Of a stretch of DNA of 64,000 nt, positions 42,301 through 52,103 are shown in pieces. The stretch covers positions 792,659-856,658 of the forward strand of contig NZ_RCDC01000004.1 in assembly GCF_003651185.1 (NCBI RefSeq). The letters run 5' to 3'. Numbering within the stretch: the stretch's first letter is position 1; each line of letters begins with the position of its first letter. The position numbers were made by a program, and so were the translations under genes. The DNA comes from Stenotrophomonas rhizophila (GTDB lineage Bacteria; Pseudomonadota; Gammaproteobacteria; Xanthomonadales; Xanthomonadaceae). The notes below the pieces were generated by a model. That model saw only the letters and a program-made list of their open reading frames with translations. It was not told where the DNA came from and did no database searches.

Positions 42301-43044
42301 GTGAAGATCGGTATTCTTGGCCCCGGAAGCATCGGCGCGACACTTGCCCGTAGGCTCGCCACCGCAGGGCATGGCTTGACGATAGCGAACTCGCGCGGCC
42401 CAGAGGCGATTGCAGCCACGGCACTGGAAACCGGCGCATGCGCGGCGACGGCGGACGGAACGCTCGCGGGCGTGGACGTTGCGATCCTCTCCATGCCGCA
42501 TAGCGCATTCGAAAAAGTCAGACCCTTCATCGTCGCGCCACCAGCGAAGACTGTGGTCATCGACACTGCCAATCATCTCCCGGTCCGCGACGGTTCCAAT
42601 CCCGAAATGCAGGCGGGACAAGTGGAAAGTGAATGGGTCCAGGACTTCTTTGGGCGGCCAGTTGCCAAAGTCTGGAACGCGATCGCGGCCGGACCATTCG
42701 CCGGAAATGCAAGCCCCGAAGGTGATCCGGATCACATCGCCGTTGCTATCGCAGCAGACAGGGAGAATGATCGCGAGGTTGCGATGATGTTGATAAACGA
42801 CACTGGATTCCATGGCTTTGATGCGGGCGTGCTTGCTCAGTCATGGCGTCAGCAATCTGGCTCCCCGATTTACTGCACAAACCTACGCTTCGAGTAAATC
42901 GCACCAGCACTGGCAGCCGCAGAGCGCGACAGGCTCCCTGCCCGTCGCGAACTGTCTATCGCCGTATTTGCGGAACGCATCGGCCCATGGTCAAACCCGG
43001 ACGCGGAGACTGCCGTCAGGATCAGCCGGGCCCTGTTCATGTGA
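42301..43044 (+). pseudogene. NADPH-dependent F420-reductase-like gene with in-frame stop
   Basis: The open part (42301-42894) gives 198 residues with the Rossmann start MKIGILGPGSIGATLARRL and the later NAIAAGPFAGN. It stops at TAA 42895-42897. Translation continues in the same frame for 48 more codons (IAPALAAAERDRLPARREL, then FAERIGPWSNPDAETAVRI) to TGA at 43044, exactly the C-terminal tail I expect for this family (COG2085). A single change such as AAA to TAA explains it. The shortened protein might still fold. It follows the MarR gene with 25 bases between. Confidence 0.8.
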
Positions 43045-43586
43045 GATTCGGAAGTTGGTGTCACACGGGTTTTAAGAGCTCTGGAATTGTTGACGCGCGC
43101 AACGGCTGTTTGCTTGGATCAACTACACCAAAATATTCGCGCTTGGCATTCGTCGGAAGCGGGACACTTTTGTGAAAAAGTGCCACAGCAAGCCGGGCGT
43201 AGCGAGCAAGATCGTCCATAACGCCGGGCGCCATCGAACCCTTGCCCGCGTCAGCGCGGCCAGCAACGGCGGCTTGCCGCTGATCTGAGTGCCAAGTGCA
43301 AGATCGCTGCCACCCATTATGGCCAGCAATACACCCACGCGCCCAGCGCGTGCCGGCTCGACCTGCATCTGTATCGCCCGCACCGGACTATCATCGACCA
43401 GGGCGCGTCGAACCTGCAATGTCCACTGAGCATCTCTTCGACTGGCAGCGATCATCTGATTATTGGCGCGTCTCGCCTCAGGCAGCCAACAGCGCGCTGA
43501 CGGTCGCCTTGGCGCCATTGCGGCCATGCCTGCACAAAACACGCCTGCAACGCAGTGACTGCGATGCAGCATTCAGATGGGGAAGC
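43045..43586. other. Gene-free stretch, possible decayed sequence
   Basis: Several overlapping frames on both strands, none with a family I can name. It sits between two broken genes and is probably decayed. Confidence 0.4.
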
Positions 43587-44363
43587 TCAGTAACGTCCCA
43601 CCAAGTTCAAGTAATAGCCACGATGGTCGTAATCGAAGTCGGTCAGGTCGTCACTGAACCTGGTGAAGTTGTAGCCCACGCCCACCCGCATGCTGCGGGT
43701 AACATCTCGATCCAACCCTGCCATCCAGCCTTCGCGCTGGCCGCCATCGCGCACATCCAACCAGCGGTACTCGGCCAGGCCGTACCTATTCCAGCAACAA
43801 CACTTGGGTGCGCTGATCGTAGTCCAAGCCTTTGACTTGGCCCATCGTCGACAGGTCATACAGGTAGGTATAGCGCCCAAACACCCCCAACGGTCGCCAT
43901 TCCAAGGCCGGTAGGCGAGGCCGAGATTGCCTTCGATGAAGCTCGCGCTCGCGATGGGGTTGAGCACGTCATCGGTATCGGCATAGTGGAAGCGCCCGGC
44001 AATCCGCCAGCTCTCGTTGATCTTGTGGCTCAGGTGGTTGGCGCTCACCCATCGCGTGCGGCGCTCGGCACCGGCATCGCGGCGCCATTCCAGCTTGCTC
44101 TGCCAATCGGTGTCAGGCGAGGCACGGCCACCGAACAGGCTCACCGACTTGCGGTCGACCCGGCCACCGTCGCGGGTGTCCAGCTCGCTATCGCCTAGGC
44201 TGACGCCCATGTTCCCGCCCACCGCCGGATAGAAATCCATGCCGAAGGTGTGGGCCAGCCCGGACTTCTGCGTGCCCTTGAGGGACTGGCTTTCATTGAA
44301 CACGTTGACCTGGTCGGACAAGCAGGAGAGCAATCCACCGACAGAGCACATGTTGCATGCCAT
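43587..44363 (-). pseudogene. Frameshifted C-terminal fragment of an outer-membrane beta-barrel protein
   Basis: The 3' end reads MRVGVGYNFTRFSDDLTDFD and ends NLVGRY, the membrane-barrel ending of large Xanthomonadaceae surface proteins. Upstream, SGLAHTFGMDFYP and ASASFIEGNLGLAYRPWN fit the same barrel. Between about 43780 and 43900 the frame slips; the expected YTYLYDLSTMGQVKGLDYD appears in another phase. The 5' part, including any signal peptide, is gone. Confidence 0.6.
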
Positions 44364-44367
44364 TAGG

Positions 44368-44386
44368 AAACGATATAGTGTCGTTT
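44368..44386. promoter_or_regulatory. Inverted repeat before TetR gene (auto-operator)
   Basis: AAACGA-N7-TCGTTT ends two bases before the TetR start codon. Typical position and size for a TetR-family operator controlling its own gene. Confidence 0.5.
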
Positions 44387-44388
44387 TT

Positions 44389-44994
44389 ATGGCATCGACC
44401 CTTCAAGGTAAACCGGCTCCCGGCCGCCCTCTTGACGTCACTCGGGAGAATGCCCTTCTTGATGCAGCCCTCGAAATCCTCGGCGAGGTGGGCTTCGAAC
44501 GGCTGACGATCCTCGCCGTCTGCGAGCGGGCGGGCGCAAGCACCAAGACCGCATACAGGCGGTGGGCCCACAAGGAGGAATTGCTCGCCGCGTGCCTCCG
44601 GCGTGCCGTGCTTAGGGAGGTCGAGACCGTCCGCCCTGTGCAGGAGAGCGACTGTCTGCGCGACGAGCTTGTCGAGATACTCTCTGAGCAGTTCACATCC
44701 TTTCGGGCCAATCCGAACTTGGTGGTTGGGCTAATCGTCGCCTCCCGCCTGTCTCACGAACTTGGCGAGATTTCGAAAGGAATGGTTCAGCACCATGAGA
44801 CGGCATATGCCGACCGGCTGATCCGGGGCGCACGTGCGCGCGGCGAGATAAGCGCCACACCCGATCCAGCACGCGTCGCATCACTTATCCGCGGCTACTT
44901 CCTGCACGAAGTATTAGTGACGTCATCCCGGCCTTCTGAAACCCAGATAATCAGCTTCGTTGACGACGTTCTGATGCCCTTCATTTTGCGATGA
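44389..44994 (+). CDS. TetR-family regulator (1)
   Basis: 201 residues from the ATG at 44389; the longer frame runs into the degraded barrel gene. HTH LTILAVCERAGASTKTAYRRW (about 40-60) and a TetR_C-like ligand domain. It overlaps or abuts the following gene, so it probably controls the lipocalin-like protein and esterase downstream. Confidence 0.87.
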   Translation: MASTLQGKPAPGRPLDVTRENALLDAALEILGEVGFERLTILAVCERAGASTKTAYRRWAHKEELLAACLRRAVLREVETVRPVQESDCLRDELVEILSEQFTSFRANPNLVVGLIVASRLSHELGEISKGMVQHHETAYADRLIRGARARGEISATPDPARVASLIRGYFLHEVLVTSSRPSETQIISFVDDVLMPFILR

Positions 44995-45053
44995 CAGCCG
45001 CCACATCACCTGGCACAGAACACCAAAATGAACATCAACCGGAAGGTGGAAAA

Positions 45054-46178
45054 ATGAGCAATGACTACAACGATAAGTACAACAAAATTCAGCATTCGAC
45101 GGCTGAGGTCACCCTTGCCGATGAGACCACTCACTACGAGTCCCTAGCAACTCCATCGGGCCAGTACGATATCTGGGAGGAGACCGCGGCAGGCGTTGTG
45201 GCTGAGGCTGGTGATTGCGACGTTCTGCTCTGGGCAGCAGGCTACGCACTCTTCGGTAACGGTCAGGGCATCTGGGGACCCGGCCATTCCGCGGAGCGAG
45301 AGATTCAGCTGATCATCGTGCCGAAGTCACAACGCGGCAGCATGAGCAACAACAACTTCGTGCGCGTTGGCTGGACGCCGAGCGAACGCATCCATAAGGA
45401 CAAATTCACCGTTACAGCGACAGACGACAAGGTTGTGTGGGACTTCGACGGACTACGGTTCGTGGCACAGCCGCCGCGCTGGACGATCGAGGGGACGGCT
45501 GGAGAAGCAGAACTAAACTTGGTCTACGAACAGATCGGTACGGCGTTGTGGAACTGGGGTCCGTTCAACAAGGCTCACGAGGGTGATCGCGCAGGCTACG
45601 ACGCTTTCGTTAAGGTCAACGGAACTATCAAGACCGACAACCATAACCTGACCATCACCGACGGTTATGGCGTTCGCGAACATATCATCACGGGGCAGTC
45701 CAACGACCCCATCAAAAATCTTCCGGCACCGATGTGGATGTGGTGGCTTTACACCATTAAGGACGACGTGAAGATCAACTTCTTCCAACCTGGCCCGATG
45801 GACATCGGCTTCGTCAAGTACGGCTCCGAACAGGTCAACTTCAGCTCTGCCGCACAACAGACCCGCTTTGTGATCACAGAGAAATGGGAGGATCCTCGCA
45901 CCGGGATGAATCTTCCTGTGCGCTGGTCGCTTCAGATGGAAGCCGAAGGATGCAAGGTAGATGTCGAAATCGCAGCTCATGGCCGCGCATACAGCCATTG
46001 GACGGTCGCCAGCGGTACGCGCATGTACTGCTATCTGCTCTCGACCATGAGTGGAACGGTCGTTCTACCGGATGGCCGGATGATCACCCTGGATGAGCAC
46101 CTGACTGTCAACTCCTTTTGCCGAACCATCCTCACGGCAGGCGAGACGACAAATGGAGCGACGCCAACCTTGCGCTGA
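45054..46178 (+). CDS. Lipocalin/CrtC-like hydratase-fold protein, unknown
   Basis: 374 residues from the ATG at 45054, which has a GGAAGG-like site; a start overlapping tetR at 44991 is possible but lacks one. Trp- and beta-strand-rich throughout (for example WGPGHSAEREIQL, NLPAPMWMWWLYTIKDD), no signal peptide. The pattern recalls the double-lipocalin fold of AttH/CrtC hydratases, but I cannot place it with confidence. It sits between a TetR regulator and an esterase, suggesting metabolism of a hydrophobic compound. Confidence 0.55.
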   Translation: MSNDYNDKYNKIQHSTAEVTLADETTHYESLATPSGQYDIWEETAAGVVAEAGDCDVLLWAAGYALFGNGQGIWGPGHSAEREIQLIIVPKSQRGSMSNNNFVRVGWTPSERIHKDKFTVTATDDKVVWDFDGLRFVAQPPRWTIEGTAGEAELNLVYEQIGTALWNWGPFNKAHEGDRAGYDAFVKVNGTIKTDNHNLTITDGYGVREHIITGQSNDPIKNLPAPMWMWWLYTIKDDVKINFFQPGPMDIGFVKYGSEQVNFSSAAQQTRFVITEKWEDPRTGMNLPVRWSLQMEAEGCKVDVEIAAHGRAYSHWTVASGTRMYCYLLSTMSGTVVLPDGRMITLDEHLTVNSFCRTILTAGETTNGATPTLR

Positions 46179-46378
46179 GCACAGCAGTTCACCTCTGTTG
46201 ATAAAGGTGCGCTGCTTCTGCATCTGACGGCCTAACGCTGTCAGGAAACTTAGAATAGCGCCGCTAGATACTGCGTTCAATACAGTGGAGCGCAGGATTT
46301 CAAGCACCTGATGTGCAGCCTACTTGACCCGCAATTCGCCCAGTGAATATTGGAATCCGACTAACTGGTGCTTGGAAA

Positions 46379-47386
46379 ATGGAGATCAGTGTGAACGCAG
46401 GATCAAATGAAACCTCTCTGAAAGGCGACCTTGTTGTTCCTGAGCGACGTATCCCAGTCCCTATGACAATCAGTTCGCAAGCCCAGGCGTTTCTAGCTGC
46501 ACCGCCGCCTGCCCGAGAAACTGAGGAGCCCGATCCGGAAGATCAAGCGGCATGGCGCGTGTATATCGACTCTATGCAAGAGATGGTAATGAGCCATGTA
46601 TCGGAGCTTGAGTTCAGGTACCCCGCAAAGATCGAGGCACTGCCCCTCGCGAATGCATCGTTGTATGTGATAACACCTGAAAATCTCGCGCCGGAAGACG
46701 AAAGCCGCGCAATCCTCTATGTGCATGGCGGCGGATTTATCGTCGGGGGTGATCGCGCGGCCGCCATCGCCGCCCTGCCTCTCGCCTGTGCGTCCGGCTG
46801 CAGGGTCTATTCGATCGACTACAGGATGCCGGTGGACTTCCCCTTCCCTGCCGGCCTGGATGACGTGTGCGACGCCTATTTACGAGTGCTTGAAGAGCAT
46901 CGCCCTGAAAACGTGGCCGTTTTCGGCGTGTCGGCCGGGGGCGGGTTGGCGCCGGCGATGCTGATCCGAATGAGGGATCGCGGAGAACCGCTCCCCGCTG
47001 CCGCCGTTCTTTTCACGCCGGGCGCCGACATTTCCGAATCAGGGGATACCTACGAAACCAATCAGCATATCGACGTCGTTTTAAAGACACGGATGCCCAA
47101 GACTTTTGCCCTGTATGCCAATGGTACGGATCTGCGAGACCCGGAGCTTTCGCCTGTCTTTGCGGACTACACAAAGGGTTTCCCACCTACCCTTCTTATC
47201 TCCGGCACCCGCGACATCCTTCTATCAACGACTGTGATCATGCACCGCGCGTTGCGGCGCGCTGGAATAGAGGCCGATTTGCACGTTTTTGAAGCCATGC
47301 CCCACGCCGGCTTTCGTGGCGCTCCCGAAGATGCGGAGGTTCTCGCCGAACAAGTTCGTTTCATCACCGAGCGTCTAGGCCGATGA
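46379..47386 (+). CDS. HSL-family alpha/beta-hydrolase esterase
   Basis: 335 residues from the ATG at 46379. Oxyanion motif YVHGGGFIVGG, nucleophile GVSAGGG, acid SGTRDILLS and His in MPHAGF are all present, giving a complete catalytic set of the hormone-sensitive-lipase family (acyl-ester hydrolases). No signal peptide, so cytoplasmic. Probably cotranscribed with the lipocalin-like gene. An HSL-type remnant lies at 40520, so one copy may have been lost nearby. Confidence 0.87.
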   Translation: MEISVNAGSNETSLKGDLVVPERRIPVPMTISSQAQAFLAAPPPARETEEPDPEDQAAWRVYIDSMQEMVMSHVSELEFRYPAKIEALPLANASLYVITPENLAPEDESRAILYVHGGGFIVGGDRAAAIAALPLACASGCRVYSIDYRMPVDFPFPAGLDDVCDAYLRVLEEHRPENVAVFGVSAGGGLAPAMLIRMRDRGEPLPAAAVLFTPGADISESGDTYETNQHIDVVLKTRMPKTFALYANGTDLRDPELSPVFADYTKGFPPTLLISGTRDILLSTTVIMHRALRRAGIEADLHVFEAMPHAGFRGAPEDAEVLAEQVRFITERLGR

Positions 47387-47677
47387 TTTGCGGAGCGGGG
47401 CGACCAACGCCCCGCTTGTCTGACCAATGCCTTCCGAACAGCTAGTTTTCTGGCGACAAGGTGTTCTAGCTTCTAATTTACGTGCGTCTTTCGTGCGGTC
47501 TGCTAGGACCACTATACCGTGACTCACTGAGCAGCGGTTTTCCACCATACCGAAGGCGAACGGGATGTTAATCGGCCTTGCAAAAGCTGAGTCAGCGAGC
47601 TTGCCGCTATGGCGTGGCGTTATGAAGTCGGACAGCAAGGCCATACCGATGAGAAAGCGTACTCAAGGTTCCTGCGA

Positions 47678-48145
47678 TTAGGTTGGTGATTGAGAAGAGA
47701 CAAAAGCAACGCACGCCTCCTCCAACTCACGCAGTATACGAGCGGCTGCCATCCCGTCTTCTGGATCCATCCGGGCAACGACAACACCTCGAAGTTCCTG
47801 CAACGCATCCTCCAGCTTGGCCGCCAGCTCCCTCCCCTGTGCAGTGAGGTGCAGCGTTTTCGCTCGTGCATCAACCGCATCGGTTCGGCGGAGCAGCAAC
47901 CCATCAAGTTCGAGCTGAGTGACCGAGCGTGCGATGGCCGCCGGATCAATAGCCGACGCCTCGGCGACATCCTTCTGGCGGATACCGTCGCCAAGCCGGA
48001 CTATCACGAGGACCAAAGCTGCGGCCGAAAGGGAGATGCCTAGCCGCGCGAGTGCCGCTCCAGCAGCTCGCTGCCATGCGCGGCCAGCTGGCAGGACTGC
48101 CCAAGTGAGTGCGGTTTCCCAGCTTTCGTTCTCTACATCCCGCAT
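47678..48145 (-). CDS. MarR-family regulator (2)
   Basis: 155 residues. Winged helix with IRQKDVAEASAIDPAAIARSVTQL and wing DAVDARAKTLHLT. Divergent from the SDR at 48246, with starts 100 bases apart, so it likely represses that gene and itself. No Cys in the sensing helix. Confidence 0.83.
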   Translation of the reverse strand: MRDVENESWETALTWAVLPAGRAWQRAAGAALARLGISLSAAALVLVIVRLGDGIRQKDVAEASAIDPAAIARSVTQLELDGLLLRRTDAVDARAKTLHLTAQGRELAAKLEDALQELRGVVVARMDPEDGMAAARILRELEEACVAFVSSQSPT

Positions 48146-48245
48146 GCTATTGTTGACGCGTCATCTAATTTGAATGATACATATAGCACATCGTAACCAC
48201 GTTGCGCCAAGCCCGTGATGTGGTCTGACAAACGAGGAGAAGCTC

Positions 48246-49046
48246 ATGAACCGCCTTCAAGATCGCATTGTGATTGTCACAGGGGCCGCCCAGGGAATGG
48301 GGAAGGCCATAGCGGTACAGGCCGCGCGGGAGGGTGCTGCCTGGATCACACTCGCGGACGTTCAGCAAGACAAGGGAGAGGCCGCTGCGGAAGAGGTGCG
48401 GCAGGCAGGCGCCAAAGCGCTGTTCCTGAAAACCGATCTGCGCAGCTCGGATGCGATCCGCCACATGATCGATGAAACGGTGAAGCAAGCCGGAGGACTG
48501 GACGTCTTGGTAAACAATGCCGGTGTTACCGATGACGGCGTCGCCCGAACCGCACCGTCGGTGGAGGATCTGACCGAAGAGGTTTGGGATGCCGTGATGG
48601 ACATCAACCTGAAGGCGATGTGGCTCGCGACAAAATTCGCCGCCCCTTATCTCCGGAAGTCACGCCGCAGCCCGGCTATTGTGAACGGAGCATCGGTAGC
48701 AAGCACGGTCGCCTATCCGGGGCTGCCTGCCTATGCCGCGAGCAAGGGAGGGGTCGTGATGCTGACACAGGCGATCGCCGTGGATCTCGCCGATGGCGGT
48801 ATTCGCTGCAATGCCTATGCTCCTGGAGCGATCTCTACACCCATGCTTGAACAGAGCGTTGCGGCTGCACCGGACCGGGCCGAGGTCGAGAAGAGGCTCT
48901 GGGGTCCGCATCTAATCCAGCGTCTCGGCCGCCCGGAAGAGGTGGCGAAGTTGGTGTGCTTCCTCGCGTCGGAAGAAGCGTCGTTCTCGACCGGCGCCGT
49001 GTTCCGGATTGACGGTGGCACGCTCGCATGGCGCGGCGTTCACTGA
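48246..49046 (+). CDS. Short-chain dehydrogenase/reductase (2)
   Basis: 266 residues. [10 protein letters not shown] cofactor motif, NNAG at about 90, active-site NGAS and YAASK. Full length and ends [13 protein letters not shown] as classical SDRs do. It has a GAGGAG site. A second SDR follows 53 bases on, and the MarR gene is divergent, suggesting a small catabolic or detoxification operon. Substrate unknown. Confidence 0.87.
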   Translation: MNRLQDRIVIVTGAAQGMGKAIAVQAAREGAAWITLADVQQDKGEAAAEEVRQAGAKALFLKTDLRSSDAIRHMIDETVKQAGGLDVLVNNAGVTDDGVARTAPSVEDLTEEVWDAVMDINLKAMWLATKFAAPYLRKSRRSPAIVNGASVASTVAYPGLPAYAASKGGVVMLTQAIAVDLADGGIRCNAYAPGAISTPMLEQSVAAAPDRAEVEKRLWGPHLIQRLGRPEEVAKLVCFLASEEASFSTGAVFRIDGGTLAWRGVH

Positions 49047-49099
49047 TCTATTACTCCGCTGCTGCTGCCAACCGTTTTTCTCGCTCTGAAGGAACTCTG

Positions 49100-49858
49100 A
49101 TGTCACACAGGTTGCAAGACAAAGTCGCTTTCATCACAGGTGCGGGCTCCGGGCTGGGCGCGGCGCAGGCGCAGCGCTTCGCCGAGGAAGGCGCGGCAGT
49201 TGTCGTCGCGGATCTTAACTTGGAAGCCGCCGCGAAGGTTGCAGCTGTCATCACCGAGGCGGGTGGACGCGCGATCGCCGTTATGATTGACGTCACCGAT
49301 GCCACGAAGGTCGCATCGGCGGTCGCAGAGGCTATCGAGGCATACGGGCGCGTCGACATTCTCAGCAACACCGCCGGCGCCTTCGATGCGTACGCGCAAA
49401 CTCTCGACACTCCGCCCGAGCGCTGGAACGCGCTCATCGCGGTAAACCTGACTAGCGTCTACACCGTGACTAACGCAGTGCTTCCGCACATGCTTGCGCA
49501 GGGTAAGGGGGTGGTTCTCAACATCGCCTCCGGGGCCGGCTTGCGTGGCGGCGGAGGTGGGGCCGCCTATACCACCACTAAACATGGAATCGTCGGTTAC
49601 ACCCGCCAGCTCGCCGCTGGCTATGGCCATCAAGGTATCCGTGCCAACGCCATCGCACCCGGCCTGATCGACACGCCGATGGTCGCCAATTTTTCCCATG
49701 GGGAAGCGGCGCAGGCCATGGTGGCGGCAAAGCCTGCTGGCAGGCTTGGTCGAGTCGAGGACATTGCACATGCCGCACTGTTCCTTGTCAGTGACGAGGC
49801 TGATTACATCCATGGCGTCACACTGCCTGTAGACGGCGGGCTGGTGGAAACGCTTTAA
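49100..49858 (+). CDS. Short-chain dehydrogenase/reductase (3)
   Basis: 252 residues from the ATG at 49100 with an AAGGA site. TGAGSGLGAAQ cofactor motif; NIASGAG and YTTTK active site; the usual NNAG motif reads NTAG here. C-terminus ends DGGLVETL. It is the partner of the SDR upstream. Function otherwise unassigned. Confidence 0.86.
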   Translation: MSHRLQDKVAFITGAGSGLGAAQAQRFAEEGAAVVVADLNLEAAAKVAAVITEAGGRAIAVMIDVTDATKVASAVAEAIEAYGRVDILSNTAGAFDAYAQTLDTPPERWNALIAVNLTSVYTVTNAVLPHMLAQGKGVVLNIASGAGLRGGGGGAAYTTTKHGIVGYTRQLAAGYGHQGIRANAIAPGLIDTPMVANFSHGEAAQAMVAAKPAGRLGRVEDIAHAALFLVSDEADYIHGVTLPVDGGLVETL

Positions 49859-50160
49859 GGCATCCCATACAGCGACCATGGGTATGGCGCTGCAGCAGTA
49901 ACAGCAGAGAATCCTCGAAAGCAGCAGTGAGTACCCGGGAGCGTGGAGCTTGGCAGGCATCTAATGAGTGTCACAACACACAGAGGGTTCCTGCCAAGCA
50001 TAGGCTCGCCGTGGAAACCATAAGCGCAGCAATCGCCTGCTTGAACGGGGGGAGTGCCTATACCTCTAGCTGAACAGATTTCGGCCGACCCAAGCGGGTG
50101 CCAGGTGTCAGACTTGCCCTTGGGAAGCGTCGAACCTCTCAGTCAATCACTGCTCCACCG
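49859..50160. other. Spacer between convergent operons, nothing seen
   Basis: 302 bases between the SDR pair and the efflux operon. No gene and no strong terminator-like hairpin identified. Confidence 0.35.
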
Positions 50161-50793
50161 TTATGCCCTTGAGCTAGCTCGCCCCGAGCAACCTGCGGCG
50201 TAAGCGCGCGCAAACAACCCGACCGTTGTCTCGCTAGCGGACATCGGCACTGTTGTTTGCAGCAAGCCGTTCTCCGCGACGATCAACCTTAAGAACTTCT
50301 CACCGTCTGTGGCATTGTTCGAGCCTGGTGAAGCGTTCGCAAGAGCTCGTATTGCGAAATTCAGATACGGTTGAAGCACCGCATTCCAATGCTGCAGGTA
50401 AGCGTTCTTGTCCAGCTCAGAGCGCATCAATGTTTGACAAAATGCTTGACAGGACGGATGCGACGCCAGTACCTGGATGCCCTCGTCGATGCAGGCAAGC
50501 GCATTGCTAAGTTCAACTCCCGCACCCATGCCAAGCGTGAGTGCGGGCATCGTCGCTACGTGCCCGTCCATGACCGCTTTGTAAAGACGTGCTTTGTCGC
50601 GAAAGTGCGCGTAGACCGTGACCTTCGTCACGCCACACACCTCTGCAATCCGCTTCATCGTCGCGCTCTCATAACCGTCCTTCGCGAACACGTCGGCAGC
50701 AGCCTCCAAGATCCCCTGACGACTTCTGGACCTTGCGTTTTCCCACCGCACTGCGGTCTTGCTCATCGGGAGCGTTTCGCTGCTCGTTCTCAC
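50161..50793 (-). CDS. TetR-family regulator at end of efflux operon
   Basis: 210 residues from GTG 50793, which overlaps the fabF-like stop as GTGA; an in-frame ATG at 50766 is an alternative. HTH MKRIAEVCGVTKVTVYAHF, then an AefR-like C-terminal domain. It is the last gene of the operon running from 56278, a second regulator in addition to the one at 56348. Confidence 0.85.
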   Translation of the reverse strand: MRTSSETLPMSKTAVRWENARSRSRQGILEAAADVFAKDGYESATMKRIAEVCGVTKVTVYAHFRDKARLYKAVMDGHVATMPALTLGMGAGVELSNALACIDEGIQVLASHPSCQAFCQTLMRSELDKNAYLQHWNAVLQPYLNFAIRALANASPGSNNATDGEKFLRLIVAENGLLQTTVPMSASETTVGLFARAYAAGCSGRASSRA

Positions 50794-52067
50794 AGACGCC
50801 GAAATACTGCGCTGGCATTCACGCCACCAAACCCAAACCCATTGGTCAGCGCAAACTCCATTTCGGCCTTCTGAGATTCACCGGCCACGATCGAAAGCCC
50901 TTTGGCTAACTTATCCGGATGAACGAGATTGAGCGTCGCTGGCGCCACCTGATCACGCAAGGCCAGCACGGTGAAGATTGCTTCGATGCCGCCTGCTGCC
51001 CCGAGCAGGTGCCCGGTGCTGGACTTGGTGGCCGAGATCAGAAGATCGGGCCGGGAACCAAACAGCGCACGCATCGCTGCAAGCTCTGCCCGGTCGCCCA
51101 CCTGAGTGGAGGTGGCATGCGCATTGATGTGATCAACCTGCTCCGGAGTAATGCCGGCTTGCGCGAGCGCGATCTCCATCGCCCGGCGCGCTCCACTGCC
51201 ATCATCGGGACCCGCGGTCAGGTGGTAGGCGTCAGAGGTCGTGCCGTAGCCCACCAGTTCGGCCAGTGGTGCGGCACCGCGCGCCAAGGCGTGATCGAGT
51301 CGCTCGATCACCAGCAGCCCTGCCCCTTCGGACATGACAAACCCGTCCCGCTGCTCATCAAATGGGCGAGAGGCTGCTTGGGGAATGTCGTTGAACGACG
51401 TGCTGAGCGCCTTGGCCGCCGCGAAGCCGCCCAGGCTGACCCGGTGCATCGCCGCTTCCGCACCACCGCACAACGCGATGTCCGCCTCCCCCGAGCGAAT
51501 GAAGCGCGCCGCATCACCAATGGCTTGGACCCCCGCAGCGCATGCCGTGACGGGCGCACCCTGCGGACCCTTGAAACCATACCGGATCGATGCCTGCCCC
51601 GCCGCCATGTTGGCCAGGAAGGTCGGCGCAGTGAAGGGCGACAACCGGCCAGGCCCACGGTTTTCGGTGGTGTGAACTGCATTGACGATGGATCCAAACC
51701 CACCGATCCCGGTCGCAATCACGGTCGCCGTTCTCAGCAGGCCACGCTCATCAGCCTCACTCCAGCCTGCCTGCGCAAGCGCTTCGTGGGCAGCGACCAA
51801 CGCGAACTCGACAAACCGATCCATCTTCTTCAGATCCTTCGGCGCGATAATGCCGCTGGAATCGAAGCCCGCCTCAGGATCTTGAAGGCGGTCAGGCACG
51901 CGTCCACCGACTCCGCAGCCGGTTCCCGCCGCAAGATCGGCTCCCAGCGACCCGATGCCGGAGCGCCCTGCCAAGAGACGTGACCAGACGGTTTCAACCC
52001 CGCAGCCCAGTGGACTGACCACGCCCATTCCGGTCACCACGATGCGATCTTTGTCGGCAATGCTCAT
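50790..52067 (-). CDS. fabF: Beta-ketoacyl-ACP synthase II paralogue
   Basis: 425 residues, full-length KAS II. Catalytic Cys176 (VTACAAGVQAI), His317 (NAHATSTQVGD), Lys348 and His353 (KSSTGHLLGAAG) are all in place. It would condense malonyl-ACP with acyl-ACP. Encoded inside an efflux operon (36 bases after the RND gene, GTGA overlap with tetR), not with fab genes, so it is likely a dedicated copy that adjusts fatty acids when the pump is induced; inference. Confidence 0.88.
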   Translation of the reverse strand: MSIADKDRIVVTGMGVVSPLGCGVETVWSRLLAGRSGIGSLGADLAAGTGCGVGGRVPDRLQDPEAGFDSSGIIAPKDLKKMDRFVEFALVAAHEALAQAGWSEADERGLLRTATVIATGIGGFGSIVNAVHTTENRGPGRLSPFTAPTFLANMAAGQASIRYGFKGPQGAPVTACAAGVQAIGDAARFIRSGEADIALCGGAEAAMHRVSLGGFAAAKALSTSFNDIPQAASRPFDEQRDGFVMSEGAGLLVIERLDHALARGAAPLAELVGYGTTSDAYHLTAGPDDGSGARRAMEIALAQAGITPEQVDHINAHATSTQVGDRAELAAMRALFGSRPDLLISATKSSTGHLLGAAGGIEAIFTVLALRDQVAPATLNLVHPDKLAKGLSIVAGESQKAEMEFALTNGFGFGGVNASAVFRRL

Positions 52068-52103
52068 AAATCACTTCCCATATAAAAGAGGTCCGGGCCA
52101 ATG

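Noticed and set aside
43123..43572. 149-codon minus frame between two broken genes
   Set aside because: Arg/Ala-rich shadow-like translation with no family; several phases are equally open.
49103..49960. 285-codon minus frame opposite the third SDR gene
   Set aside because: Antisense shadow of a strongly supported SDR coding sequence.
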